The position numbers were made by a program, and so were the translations under genes. Positions 11,812 through 23,319 of a stretch of 64,000 bases of DNA are shown here, one piece after another. How positions within the stretch are numbered: position 1 is the stretch's first letter; each line of letters opens with the position of its first letter. Origin of the DNA: Isoetes taiwanensis. Its lineage: Eukaryota > Streptophyta > Lycopodiopsida > Isoetales > Isoetaceae. A model generated the notes under the pieces. That model did no database searches, was not told the DNA's origin, and saw only the letters and a list, made by a program, of their open reading frames with translations. The stretch lies in contig JAJEKV010000018.1 of assembly GCA_021234155.1 (NCBI GenBank), forward strand, positions 18,312,583-18,376,582, given 5' to 3'.

Positions 11812-11841
11812 AAAATGCCCCCCACCTGCGTGCGTTTACCC
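11812..11841 (-). repeat. Right terminal inverted repeat
   Basis: Read on the minus strand this starts GGGTAAACGCACGCAGG and matches the left end at 28 of 30 positions. It is followed outside by CATA (11842-11845), which equals the four bases outside the left end. Confidence 0.85.
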
Positions 11842-12763
11842 CATATTCCACATTTGATTTTCCTTCACATAAACAGGCACATTTTCTGCAGGCAGAAGTC
11901 CTTCTAGCTATGGTTTGAGTTGCTCCAAAAGGAAATTAGAATCCAATCTGTCAGAAGGAAAATTGTTTGGACAAATCATAGTGTCTGGCTAGTTGGTAGA
12001 ACCCTTGTATCTGCTGTCATCTATTAACAAATATATTTCTCACTTCCTGTACTTTTGGTACACTTCGGACAGATCCTTAAGGAAAATTGTCGTATTAACC
12101 ACTTTTAGTCTTGTGTTAGTGAAGTCATCTTGATTCCAAAAAGAAATCTACCCTTATCATCCTTCATCAAGTTGACATTACTTTTAGTCATGTTGGACGA
12201 TCACAATGCGATTTCAAATTTTGACAAACACCATTCTGAGAACTCATGTAATCTAGGCCTGGAAATTGCGGCCCTTTGATGGTTCAGTTTCTGAAGGATA
12301 ACATGCAGGGATCCTCTCTTTCAAGAAACTTATTCAAAAGCCCATTAAAATCAAGAACACGGAGAATATCAGTTAACTTTTTAGTTTTTCTTAGTTGAGG
12401 AGATCCTGGACTTGATGACCAGGCTGCATCTTGTTTAGAATATGGGTTTCTCTGTCAACTTCATTACCTACATTCGCTTGTGGTAGCAAAACTTTTATCT
12501 GGTGCCGAATTTTGTGCAGAACGAGGGGAATTTACTTTTCCTTCTTGGACAGTTGTAGGAGCTTCTTCTACATTGAAAATCTCTTCGTAACAGTGTGCAG
12601 TAAGATGTATATCTGCAATATAAGTGAGATGAGAAAGACCAAAGGACAAAAGGAATGTATAGTATGCTGGTTATGGCATCACACATTATGGAGAAATCTC
12701 ATTTTGCACAGGTGTAAGCTCCAATAGCTTCTTCTACAATTGTCCCTTTTGCCTTAAGTGCAG

Positions 12764-13000
12764 TTGGGTTTGCTCGATGCAATGGGCAAGTTAAGGGTCA
12801 TAATGATGGTTGGACGTATGTTTCACTCAAGAAGGAAGCTCGGCAAAAACGACCTCCAACAATTCATATTGGTGATTTAGAATTAGAGGTTTATTTTGCA
12901 CATAGTAAATCTGAGGCTCTCAAGCATCTTTGCACAGAGGGACTATTTTTCCTCTGGGCTTTAAACCTGTACCTCAGACTTATGTATTTATTTTCATGAT
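12764..13000 (+). pseudogene. Exon-like remnant of an unidentified gene
   Basis: A polypyrimidine-rich tract ending in an AG at 12763 (TTTTGCCTTAAGTGCAG) looks like a splice acceptor. It opens a frame of about 78 codons that ends with TGA near 13000 and has no start codon of its own. The peptide contains GHNDGWTYVSLKKEARQK and IGDLELEVYFAHSKSEALK, which read like real protein sequence. I do not recognise the family, and no upstream exon could be assigned. It could be the last exon of a degraded gene or a chance frame. Confidence 0.3.
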
Positions 13001-14749
13001 TTAATGATGAATATATATGTCGCCCTTTTAAAACAAAAAACATCACAAATTATATGTTAACCACGAGCAACTCTTAAACCATATATTTGAACCCAATGTT
13101 TTAGATGGAATTGTAAGTTAAAATATTCTATTCTGTCTATCCACTTTAAAAGATTGAAAAAATGCCAGACATTGATTAATCAACAATGAAATACTTGTAG
13201 AAGCAGTATGAAGAATTTGATATGATTTTCTCACTTCAAAGACTCTTGCCACATTGTTATATTGCATTCTTCCCATATGATTTACATAGCAGTACAAATA
13301 TATCTTGACAGAGTGCCCCATCTAATCAGAATGCAGTCAAGGTTGCAAGACCTTCCTGCAAATAAAAGAGAGCAGTAGTTATATTGTACAGATTATGCTC
13401 CATTGGAGTGCTATTGCATAGTTTTCAACCGAAAATATAAGATGGCCTAGAAGATTATGGCCATTGGAGCGCTATAGCCTACTTTTAATCCTAAAGTAGC
13501 GTAACTGGAAAGGATGGCATGGATATCAAGACTATTTATTCATATGTAATCTATGTATAGCGCTCGTTTCATGCATATATAGGGCTCGAAATCACCCCAA
13601 AAGTTACAAAGTTGCCACGCGATTTGTCACTCACTTTGACTGTTGTATAAGACAGTACTCAAATCTTCATTTTCATGTGGCAAATGCAAAGTGGCAATGA
13701 CAATCACTATTGCACTTGCTCATGCATTGTCTCCTATAGGATCGAAATAGGAAGAGAAGATGACTTAAAAGTTCCTTTGACATTTTCAATATGCAAGTGA
13801 TATTGCAAAGCACATGTAGACAATTAAGATTCCAATCCCATATGCATCAACTTTGTGCTTCTTTGAAGATTTGTGGCACAACCCAGAAGATCACGCAACC
13901 ATACGGAGATGCACTTCTCACTATATGAAGGTTATCTTCCATAAACTAAAATTTGAAACCAAGAAACTATATTTCAATGGGGCCTAAAATGTTTCAATAA
14001 GATTTGCCTAGAATGAATAGTGACTATTCTTTAAAAAATGTTGTATCTTAGTGGTTGCTTGTTTATAAATGTATGGTAATCCATATGTTGTGTTGCCATT
14101 AAGATACGTTACATTCAGCAAAAACGTTATCCTATTGTTTAAATTTGATCTCAATTTGCAAGAGAAATTTACTTATAAATGTAATCATCGTTTGCAAAGC
14201 TAATAAATTGGTTCTCAGAGCGTTGCCACGTTTTAACAAACTCACCTAATAAGAGTCAGGAAGTTAGTTGAGATGTGCAAAGTTGTTGCCATAAGAACTT
14301 TTGTGTTCCTATATGAAATAGATGAGTAGCAAGACCCATGTGACAAAGGCATGTCAATGATTCATGTTGGCAAAATGCAATTTATTATGCAAGTTCAGCA
14401 CCCACCATAACAGGTGTCGAGAGCAATCCTCAACTTTATAACACATTTTCTAGGGAAGTCTCCTCACCTTGTTTAAAAAGGATAAGATTAACATCAGTCC
14501 ATGAGAATGCATTTTGCCTGTATAACTTTAAATATGTCCCATGCAAAAGAAGTTAGGAACCTGCAGCAAGTATCCAGAAGAGACTACAGTCCAACTTGAA
14601 GTTCTATTTAAGAATTAAAAAAATCTAATGCAATTGCATAAAGTTACAGCTAGTAAGCATGGTAGTAAACTCCTTTACTTCCATCTTTCACATCTGTAAT
14701 AGCAATATATTGAAATTGGAGATAAGGCTGCTTCCAGTGGGGTTATTCA

Positions 14750-14945
14750 ATCTCAGTGTCATCTACCTATTTTAATCCATTTAAAGATTGTCCAAATAAT
14801 GTACTAAAATACTTTCTTTGCTTCAAAGCTTTCAATTTCATCATTCTCAGTGTCATCTATCTAAAACTACTAATTTTAAAGATTGCCCAGTATAATAATA
14901 TAGCAATATACTTCCTATCGTACAAAGCTTTCACAGTTACACACA
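14750..14945 (+). repeat. Tandem duplication of about 95 bp
   Basis: CTCAGTGTCATCTA occurs at about 14751 and again at about 14847. Each copy is followed by similar sequence through TTTAAAGATTG and later CAAAGCTTTC. The copies are diverged, so the duplication is old. It carries no gene. Confidence 0.65.
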
Positions 14946-14999
14946 CACATGAGATACTAATATAAGTAGATTTGTTTGTTTCTGTCCCACATTGCAACA

Positions 15000-15700
15000 A
15001 ATAGGGCGTACTTGCATGCTGCAACTCTATGAGAAATAAATGCTCTTCAAAAATACTTCAGAGCTGCATTGTGGATGCTGCAGAGATCTTAAGACAGTTT
15101 TTTGAATGTCCTGACGCAAAGAGTAAGTGATTTTATATATTTAAAAGAGCTCTATATCCAACTCTAAGTACCTCCATCAAATGCTCGTTCTCCTAAAAAA
15201 TAAGCCTCACATAATGTTCAATAAATTATTATAAGAGAACTATGTCAAATTCTTCAATAGCTCCATCAAATGCTTGCTTTGCTAAATGGTAGTTACATAA
15301 CGTTCATGTATTGATCAACTGCATATAACTTCTGAGCTGCCTTATTGAAAACTTTGAGCCTCTGCATCAAATGGCAGTGCATTCTATAATATATTCTCTG
15401 AATATTTGAATCTTACCTAAATGATTGAACAACGTTCCAACATTTGTCCATCTGAACTTAGGCCTTCCCAGGTTGTTCCTCCTCAAGTCGCTCAACCTTT
15501 GCGGAAATGCCTCAATCCCGTCTTGGGTCTTCCGAGCAGAAATATATATCTACATTGCTGCAAGCTCAATGGAACATGCATGCTCTTTGCAAATATTTCA
15601 TAGCTACACATGAGGAGACTGGAGAAATTAGGCAATTTTTTAATGGCCTACGCAATAAGAAGCAACTTCAGATATTTAAGAGAATTATGTATCTTGTCTA
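15000..15700 (+). repeat. Diverged duplicated segment
   Basis: The segment at about 15015-15160 resembles 15550-15700. Both share the order ATGCTCTT, CAAA(A/T)A(C/T)TTCA, a GCTACA/GCTGCA block, CAATTTTTTAATG or CAGTTTTTTGAATG, and finally ATATTTAA(G/A)AGA. The two CTCCATCAAATGCT motifs at about 15173 and 15262 mark a smaller nested duplication. Neither is coding. Confidence 0.5.
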
Positions 15701-16110
15701 GCAGAATATTTAGCATGACTCATGTTATAAGCTAGTATATACTGGATGCATGGTAAGAAAGTGAAATTGAGCAGGAACACGTAGAAGTGTTGCATCTCTT
15801 GCTTCCTTGTGCCATGCCATTATGCAACAAAAAAACTAATTTTAACTTAAACCAAAGATGGGAAGCCTTAACCCTCGCTTTCGGGATTAGAGACTATAAA
15901 CTTACAAATCAGAAACAACAGTCCTCTTGCATGTTAGCATCAGAGATGAAGATCTAAAAAGTAAAGAGCACAGTAGAGCCAGATTTGGGGCAAGTCTGAA
16001 TATTACAGCTTATTGTAGTGCAAGCACTTAGAATCAACATACTTAAAAACCATACAATAAAATTGACTCCAAGGAATTTACAGACACTCTGCCAAGCAAC
16101 CCCTTACCAA

Positions 16111-16195
16111 GAATAGAATAGAATAGAATAGAATAGAATAGAATAGAATAGAATAGAATAGAATAGAATAGAATAGAATAGAATAGAATAGAATA
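16111..16195 (+). repeat. GAATA pentanucleotide microsatellite, 17 perfect units
   Basis: Seventeen uninterrupted GAATA units (85 bp) are present. The perfection of the array points to recent expansion by slippage or to assembly from short repeats. Overlapping open frames here only read the repeat and are not genes. Confidence 0.97.
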
Positions 16196-18923
16196 AGCAT
16201 TCAAAGGTCCAGCTCCAATATGTATATGAAATAGCCTCCAAAAGGAAGGATACATGGAGAAGCTTCAAACTGGAATAAAGCTCTTTAACATTATGCATAA
16301 TACATGATATTTTACATACCACGCTCCTATTGCTCAATTTCTCCACCTAAGAATGCAATAAGGATCCAATTCCTCCACCTAGGAATGCAATAACGATCTA
16401 ATACTCCATCATACAAACAAAAGGAAGCAATACCTGACATAAAAAGATTTAACTGTTACAAACATCATAATAAATGTTTCCTAAAGTAGCTCGGACCATA
16501 TTGTACCTGTCACACATGAAAGGCCAACAACATAGATAGATAGAACATGTAATAAGAGCAAGATAGTTTATAGAAGAGTGACTGCTGCATTGTTTGAAAC
16601 AGTAATCCTGAAATATTTATGTCCTATACAAACTATTTAGCATAGGAGATTTGGCTTGAGAGAGTTTCATTAAGAAATCAATCTAAATGCATACAATATA
16701 GAAAAGCACTATTGCAAGGACATTGTCAAATTGCTCATCAACAAAAATTTATCCAGATTCAGATGCATTATAATCGTGTCTTAAGTATGTTAAAAGCTAG
16801 AATTGTCTGCTACAAACCTGTACATATTAATCCGACTTGAACAAAGTCTGCAATTTAAACCATGGAAAATCCGAGAGATATCACCCAACTACTTCTGAAG
16901 AAAGATTCTATTGAGTATAGCTTAAAAAATCTCAGCACACAAACAAACAGACAAAGTGAATGCAAGTTTTGTGCGTTGGACCAAAAATCCAAAAATAGGT
17001 TGCAGCTGGCCTTTCAAAAGAGCGCCAAAGCTCCGGAACAATGATAGCATATGGTCTTGAAAAAAGGCACAAAATATTCGAAATTGCATACCTTCTCTTA
17101 ACTTTCCATCTAGCAATCTCCTCTGTGCAAAAATGGATCTTTTTGCTGAGGAAGGGAACATGTGGCTTAAATCGATGTGGATAACTTCAAACTGCTATAA
17201 TCATCGCCATCATCTCTACCAGAAATCAAATGCAATATCTGGAAGGACCATCTGTGGCCTACATGCTGGGGAATCGGTCAATTGGGGGATGATTAACCCC
17301 AAATCCGAATTTGCAAATCATAAGAAAAGCCACAACTTGCTGGATTTTTTTGCCGGGGGCTAAAAGCGTTAAAACCTTAGAAAATTATCCTGAAAAAAAA
17401 AATTCAAAAAGTTTTTGGAATCCCAGAAAAACCAAATTTAAACAATAGGATAGGGATAGTAGATCAAGAAAAGTCAGATTGATAGGAAATTAACTGCTCT
17501 TATTGACATTTTAGAACATACATGGGTAAGAAGAGATACAAAATGTAAGGCATGCACCCTGATGACTCTAGCCAACTCACGATCCAGGAGAATGCTCCCT
17601 CCCTAAAAAAAGGCACGACTATGGCTTATATGAGTATGCCAAGCCATATGTAAGGCCACATCAGCAAATGCGCAAAGGCATGACCAGAGCTCATGTATGT
17701 GCAAAAGTATAACGAGAGATTCTGTATGCCCCAAAGTTGGCTCTTTTATGCCTCCACCACCACAACACAAGCAAAATCCATAGAAGCCAAAGAAAATCAA
17801 TGAAAAAAGGCTGCCGAATTATCTCCTCAAGACTATGCCTTCAATCAAAATAAAAAATCGCCAAAAGAAACACATCTGCAGAGAACAAGCCATACCCACC
17901 CACTCTCCAAGTTTGCATCCCTAACACCATCATCCGTAATATAAGAAGCAGCCATTTTTCTTAAAACCTTTGGATGTCTAGATACGCATTTTCCATGTCA
18001 TCATTCTACTAGATTATCTATTACACCTCAAACACCATTAACAATCTTATGTAAGATGGTATATTTTTTACCTTTTGAAAACCTTAGACCATTCTTGCAA
18101 AATGGGATATGGAACTAAGGTCGGTCCATAAAAATCTGTGTTTCATAGACAATGGTTGTTTATCCATATAAATTTTAATTTAATTGATCAAGCCATTTTA
18201 GGCCCCCGGGCCTCTATGGCAAACAGATACATACATAATATAATCATGGAATATATATAGGCACTCAATCCGAAGCGCCTGAGATATCAAAATCTTCCAT
18301 GAGGTTAAACAAGCTTATAATATCTGTATGCTCCATCCAAACATCCCTAAGATATGTACTCAATTTATGGGCTAGCATATCTAATAGTTCTCTTAGAGTC
18401 TGACCCTGTATGCCATATCTATCTCTGATGTTCTCGTATGCTGAACATTCCAAAAAAACATGTTTCTCTGTTTCAATTTCAAGGTCTAGACATCCTAAAC
18501 AAAATCTCTCATTACGAGGTGTACCGTTCCACCTACCTGTTTCAATGTGTAAGTGGTGTGATGATAACCTCAATTGAGAAATCAATATGCGGTTCTTTCT
18601 GCTGATATTGGAAAGCAAATATTCTTGTTCTTCATATGTGTCCAAATTATTGATGTCATCAAGATAAAACATTTTCTTAACATCCTTGTCAGGTTCGAGC
18701 CTCCACATTCCTTTACCACATATGCTTTAACCTCCATATAAACTTCCTTATATTTATGTGACGTCGGCCAATTGTCTTGTCCAAGCCATTTAGCACACCA
18801 TTTTTTCACTTCACAATACCAACCTTTTTCCTTAGATTGTTCAAGAGCTAGGCGAGGAAATCTTTCCTCATCCATTGCCATAACCCTGTTAACATATGCT
18901 ATCGTTCTGCACAATGCTTCAGC

Positions 18924-19719
18924 CAGTGTTCGTTAGATCCTCAGGATCTAAAGATTAGATCCTTTAGATCCGGATCTGCAGGATCGATCCCGGATCGATC
19001 GTCCGATCCTTCCACTATTTGTTAAAAAAAATTTTTTTGGGGCGTTAGGTCTTCCGTCTTCGCGCTGTTGTTCCGACCTGCTGAAAATGCCGGAAGCCTG
19101 CTGCTGCCCTGGGTCATCGCGTCGGGTTGTCTCGAAGCCTGCTGTCGCTGCCATCATTCAGTCAGTCAGGTTAGTCAGGTTAGTAACAGTCAGTCAGGTT
19201 AGTAACAGTCAGGTTAGTCAGGTTAGTAGCCGATCAGTCAGGTTAGTCTCAGAGGTCGATTTCAGAGGTCGATTACAGAGGTCAGTCAGGTTAGTAACAG
19301 TGCCACGATGGGAACAGAGGTAGGGAATCTGATTGAAGTTAGATGAGAAGTTAGAACAGACAGGAAATTTGATTTTGAAATAGGCCAACCAGGTAGAATA
19401 GAACAGATCAGATTCAGAACGCCGAAGGAGGAAAATAAGTTATGGAAGCGAGCCTGTTCAGAACACTCTAAAATTCCAGGATTGAGGAACACAAACACTA
19501 ATGTTTGTCTATTTTTATTTTCTTATGCATCTGTTATCTATTTGTAATTGTTAGCTATTAAGTAGTATGAGAGGCTATTTATTTTAAATATATATTTGAA
19601 GTAAATTTTATTATTTCTAAAAGGATCTGAAAAGGATCTAAAACGATATCTTTCAATCCTTTAGATCCTTGCGATCCTCAGGATCTGAAAGATCTATCTT
19701 CCGATCCTTTTGAACACTG
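18924..19719. mobile_element. Non-autonomous hAT-like element, 796 bp
   Basis: The ends are CAGTGTTC at 18924 and GAACACTG at 19712-19719, an 8-bp inverted repeat of the usual hAT type. The flanks carry a perfect 8-bp duplication GCTTCAGC (18916-18923 and 19720-19727). Removing the element and one copy rejoins the interrupted LINE reading frame region. The subterminal zones are packed with GGATC(T) and AGATCC motifs in both orientations, consistent with transposase-binding sites. The interior has no transposase ORF, only a GTCAGGTTAGT minisatellite, so movement would have needed a transposase in trans. Confidence 0.9.
19160..19300 (+). repeat. GTCAGGTTAGTAACA-type minisatellite inside the hAT element
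   Basis: AGTCAGGTTAGT recurs about seven times with short spacers (AACAGTC, AGTAGCCGATC, CTCAGAGG), and AGAGGTCGATT is tandemly duplicated at about 19251-19277. The array lies entirely within the element and probably arose by slippage in its non-coding core. Confidence 0.8.
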
Positions 19720-20372
19720 GCTTCAGCCTCTAAGGGCAGCATACCTGTTTCCGCTAACATCATGCAATATGGTGTTTGTGGCTTTGCACCAAGCTCACTC
19801 AATAAGAAACGTTTCTGCACATTTTCAATAGCATTCCAACATTTCCGGGCTACCATACAAAATAAAAAACTAGGAACGTATTGCAGATGCTTCAAACCTA
19901 AATACTAGTAAAAAAAACTTTTAACCAACACCAATGCTCTATTTGTGTCTCAAGACACAAACACAAACATAGTCAACTGTTACCGAAAAGAAAATCACAA
20001 ATAGATTTTCACTTGGATGCTCTTTACACAGATCATCCAATCTTAGTCAAATCCCGTGCCTTTCAAACATGAAGATAGGCACCATAATACAGTGGTCCAA
20101 ATACCATGCACATAGCAGCCTCAGTTTATGTCCTAGATAAATCCTTTAAAGAAGGAACAATTCCAAATTGCGAAAACAATGCCATCTTAGTCTACTAAGG
20201 CGGCATTTGTGTGAGGTTTTTGGTCAGTTCCAATTGAACTAAGATTAGTTACACCTGAGGCTTCAGCTACTTCCTTGCTCTTTAAGACGTTCTTTGCCTG
20301 ACATGGCTGCAATCAGCAAAATGTTGTGGCATTATGCACGTGTTTAATTCTAAATTAGACAGCAGGCTTCTT

Positions 20373-21609
20373 TCAAATGACAAGTTTCTGGATCCTCCAC
20401 CATGACCAACAGTTCCAGATGCTGCAGAACCAGCAAACCAGATTTAGAACACGTTTATATATATGCAAATCAAATGATAAGGAGACCAACGCACACTCGT
20501 GTGTAAGCATCCTCTCAATATTGACAATCCTTGCTTGTATTACACGTAGCATAGTCGTCATTGATAATACCCGCTTATGAATTGCAGATAATCTAGCCGC
20601 ATTTTGAGCAATGAAGGGCAATGGAGCGTCTTCTAGAAGTTTATCCAACACTGTGAAAGCACCAAACAAAGAAATTCAATAATGTGCTCTAAACACATGT
20701 CCATATAAGTAACAGGAATATATCTTTAGACTAGATGACTGACACTTAATGAAGATATCCTTGCAGAACTGCATTTAATAGCAAAGAAAGTCTACTCACA
20801 ATACTACCTGTTTTATAACAAATACAACCTTCTCTGAGATAACCATACCAAAAATAAAATCAAGCCAAAGCTTGAAAGATTCAATATTTTTAGATAAATA
20901 AAAAAGGAAACATGGGTTTCTTGGCTTGTCCTCAAGAAAGAAAAGTAAAAAGCAAAAAAGAAAAAAAAACATATTGAATGCCATTAAAGTAATAAAAGAA
21001 TCATGCCTCCCTGATTAAAAAGCTTCAATGGATGCAATGTTAACGAACATTAGGCTAAATGTTTATACAAGAAATGCATTCACCTCTTCATCTTCTGAAC
21101 AGTCAAAACACAGGGAGCACTTCATCAACAGCACCTCTCGTTAGACGATCAAGGCTGCAGTTTAGTATGCTCTGGCTCTTCAATGCTTCCACAACACTTG
21201 AATCGAAATTGCCCACCACTGGACCCAGAACTGACATGATCCCAGTTGCAATCAAACCCTCTGCTTCTGAAGTTAATAGGTTTATGGTACTAGTCGATGC
21301 CAGTTCACACTGTGCAGCTTTTGCCAATACATCCTCGAGGATAATACTCGCTGATGCATCAGATGATTCCGTTTCCAACTTCGCAACTTCAATACAATCT
21401 GCCACAGATGCGTTTGGCACATCATTTTTTAACTCAGGAACGATACTTACAGATGCATGAAGTTGTTCTTCACCTCTATCATTTGTTTTTGTTGCTAAAC
21501 GTTCAGATGAATCCAAATGATAATCTGCCTCCCCAGATATAGAACCCTCATCCAAACAGGCATCTTCTGTCAGGGTTGTGCTTGCAGGGTCGTCCATAGC
21601 GATAGCCAC
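20373..21609 (-). CDS. Short helical protein resembling Snapin/BLOC-1-type subunits
   Basis: The proposed exon 1 runs from ATG 21609 (or the second Met, 21597) to about 21135, where CGAGAG|GTGC is a good donor. Exon 2 begins at 20650 after TTTCACAG, and joining them keeps the frame: LDRLTR then VLDKLLEDAPLPFIAQN. The first 130 residues are acidic and Ser/Thr-rich without motifs. The C-terminal region (about 70 residues, ending HKRVLSMTTMLRVIQARIVNIERML) is predicted helical with coiled-coil spacing and resembles Snapin and related BLOC-1/BORC subunits, which act in endosome and lysosome trafficking. The end of exon 2 and a possible exon 3 near 20423 are unresolved, so the C-terminus is uncertain. 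Expression and family both need confirmation. Confidence 0.5.
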
Positions 21610-23319
21610 TCGCCCTAAAATCGAAATATCGTCTTCCTGTCTATCTATCTATCTTCGTGATGCTGCTATGAGCCACGTGGCAAATATATCCAAACGTAGA
21701 TGTTGAAGGAAATCACAAAATTAGGGTATGGAAACGACTGAGGACCTCAACTTGAGGTCTAGGTTGAGGAGTTCGCATGCGCAGAGATGGCAAGGTCGCC
21801 TTTAAAGGGGCAAATTGGAATTTTAAGAAATCCTAGACCGTTCCTACTGGTGAATCTAGCAAATCAACAGGTGAAAATCAAGCAACCAAATGACCAAGCA
21901 GCCTATGAAAATCAAGCAAGCCGATATCTTCGTTGCAAAAAGGTGCTTCGATCGCGAAAAAGTTTTTTCTTTCAACCTCGACTTCGACCTGCGTTCTTTA
22001 TAGTCGGGCCAAGCCCATGGGAACGTACCTTAGCCTTTTGGTACTAGAAACATTATCTGTTTTGGAACTTATTGGGAATTAGCCTTTTAGCACTAGAATC
22101 ATTATTTGCTTTTTGGTTAGGGACATAATGTGTACAATTGGATATGCATTGGAATTTTCTCTATGGATGGTACATATCGTTTTTTATTTAGGTTTGGATG
22201 GCTGAGATTTTCTTCGAGCTAAGAGCAGCAACTAGACAATATTTCTTTGTTTTCAAGTTTTTTCTATTTCGTTTTGAAGGAATATTTTTGGAACTAGGAA
22301 CTTAGCTTGAATTTTCTTCTCATTGCATGCAGGTACAATTTTGTGCTTAGAAATTCGATTATGAGGCGTCTATGTAAAATTTTATTGAAACCGGTCTGCA
22401 TGTTGATCGCATGCTGATTATTTGAGAACTTTGTGTCGTGATTAATCGAGGCAGGCTTTGATGATTATTTCGTAAGCCAACTGACATACTTTGTGACGGG
22501 CCTATCGAGTTGGCCATCCGATATTCATGAGTTGAATGATGCAATCCAAAAGCATTCTTAAACCAAAACTCAAGGTAAAGAATTGTGTCTTTATTTCCAA
22601 ATATATCCTAGAGATATATGAGTTTAACTCTTTATATGTATATAACGATCTTGTTGCGTACAATGACAATGCTTTATGTCCCAAGAATCCATAATGTCAA
22701 GCTTATAAATTAATCACAAGGCCTGGCTAAAGGCTCGCAAATATTCCTTAGGCTTTCTAACAGATTTGCCTCTCAACTGCCCAGCCACACTTCGAGCCTC
22801 CTGCCTATCTACTTACGCCATGAGCATGGGGATTAGCCACAAGGACTAAGTGGGGGTTTAAAGGCGCTAATAAATGCCAAGCTATCATCTGGAAACATCA
22901 TGCATAGAACAATACAATCATAAACACCACATAGAATAACTTATTGCAAGAGAGTCTCATTGTGTAAAACCCACATGTTATTAGTATTCCAATTTATACA
23001 TGTTAGTATTCCGAACTAGAAATATGCTCAACAATGATACAAGGATTGCATTATGAGAATATAATACCAGAGCATGATCAATGCATCAACATAAGTTATA
23101 CATCTCCATGTCATAGGCAGATCAATAGAATAGAAGAGTTTTTATCATCCACGGAAACCAATCAACCTATGGGATCCAACAAAATGGCGCAGCAAACTTA
23201 TTACTATCCGGGTTAAAAAAAAACTCGCTTTGGAGGTTTTTTGGTGGAAAAACCGTGACATAAATAAGAGTGTCATCAAACTGTACAAATATATACCATG
23301 AGAAAAATATATACACACG
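21610..23319. other. Non-coding interval, including the upstream region of the Snapin-like gene
   Basis: The first 200 bases upstream of the Snapin-like start should hold its promoter, with a (CTAT)n tract at about 21640-21653. A short direct repeat, TTAGCCTTTTGGTACTAGAA and a near copy, occurs at about 22030 and 22080. No other gene is supported. Confidence 0.5.

Larger units (their letters stand above)
4224..11841. mobile_element. 7.6 kb TIR DNA transposon with transposase and RING-H2 genes
   Basis: The ends are inverted repeats. The left end (4224-4253) and the reverse complement of the right end (11812-11841) both start GGGTAAACGCACG and match at 28 of 30 positions, including the block TGGGGGGCATTTT. 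CATA lies immediately outside each end (4220-4223 and 11842-11845), so a 4-bp target duplication is the simplest reading; a 3-bp ATA is possible if the termini are drawn one base differently. Inside are two convergent multi-exon genes: an RNase H-fold transposase on the plus strand (4382-7793) and a coiled-coil/RING-H2 protein on the minus strand (about 9327-11437). A captured LRR fragment lies between them. The superfamily is not assigned; the TIR and TSD do not match a textbook superfamily I can name with certainty. Confidence 0.8.
11842..18264. other. Largely non-coding interval
   Basis: This AT-rich DNA has scattered short open frames and no protein motif I recognise, apart from the exon-like remnant at 12764-13000. 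It holds two local duplications (about 14750-14945 and about 15000-15700) and the GAATA microsatellite at 16111-16195. No RNA gene or transposon terminus could be recognised. Confidence 0.5.
18265..19915 (-). pseudogene. LINE 3' fragment (reverse-transcriptase C-terminal/zf-RVT region), split by a hAT element
   Basis: Read on the minus strand, the piece upstream of the hAT insertion has AIENVQKRFLLSELGAK and CMMLAETGMLPLEAEA, the usual order in the thumb/linker of non-LTR retrotransposons. The piece downstream (18915-18265) has EERFPRLALEQS, then after a frameshift near 18700 the strings SQLRLSSHHLHIETGRW, ERFCLGC and ETEKHVFLECSAYENIRDRY. That is the zinc-binding region seen at the C-terminus of many LINE polymerases (C-x2-C ... 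H-x4-C). The 5' end is truncated near 19915, as is typical of LINEs, and no poly-A tail was identified. The element is dead: truncated, frameshifted and interrupted. The close match to animal-style LINE tails (HIETGRW) is unusual for a plant-like context. Confidence 0.75.

Noticed and set aside
16043-16346. Protein with SILFY repeats on the minus strand
   Set aside because: This is a reading of the GAATA microsatellite in two frames.
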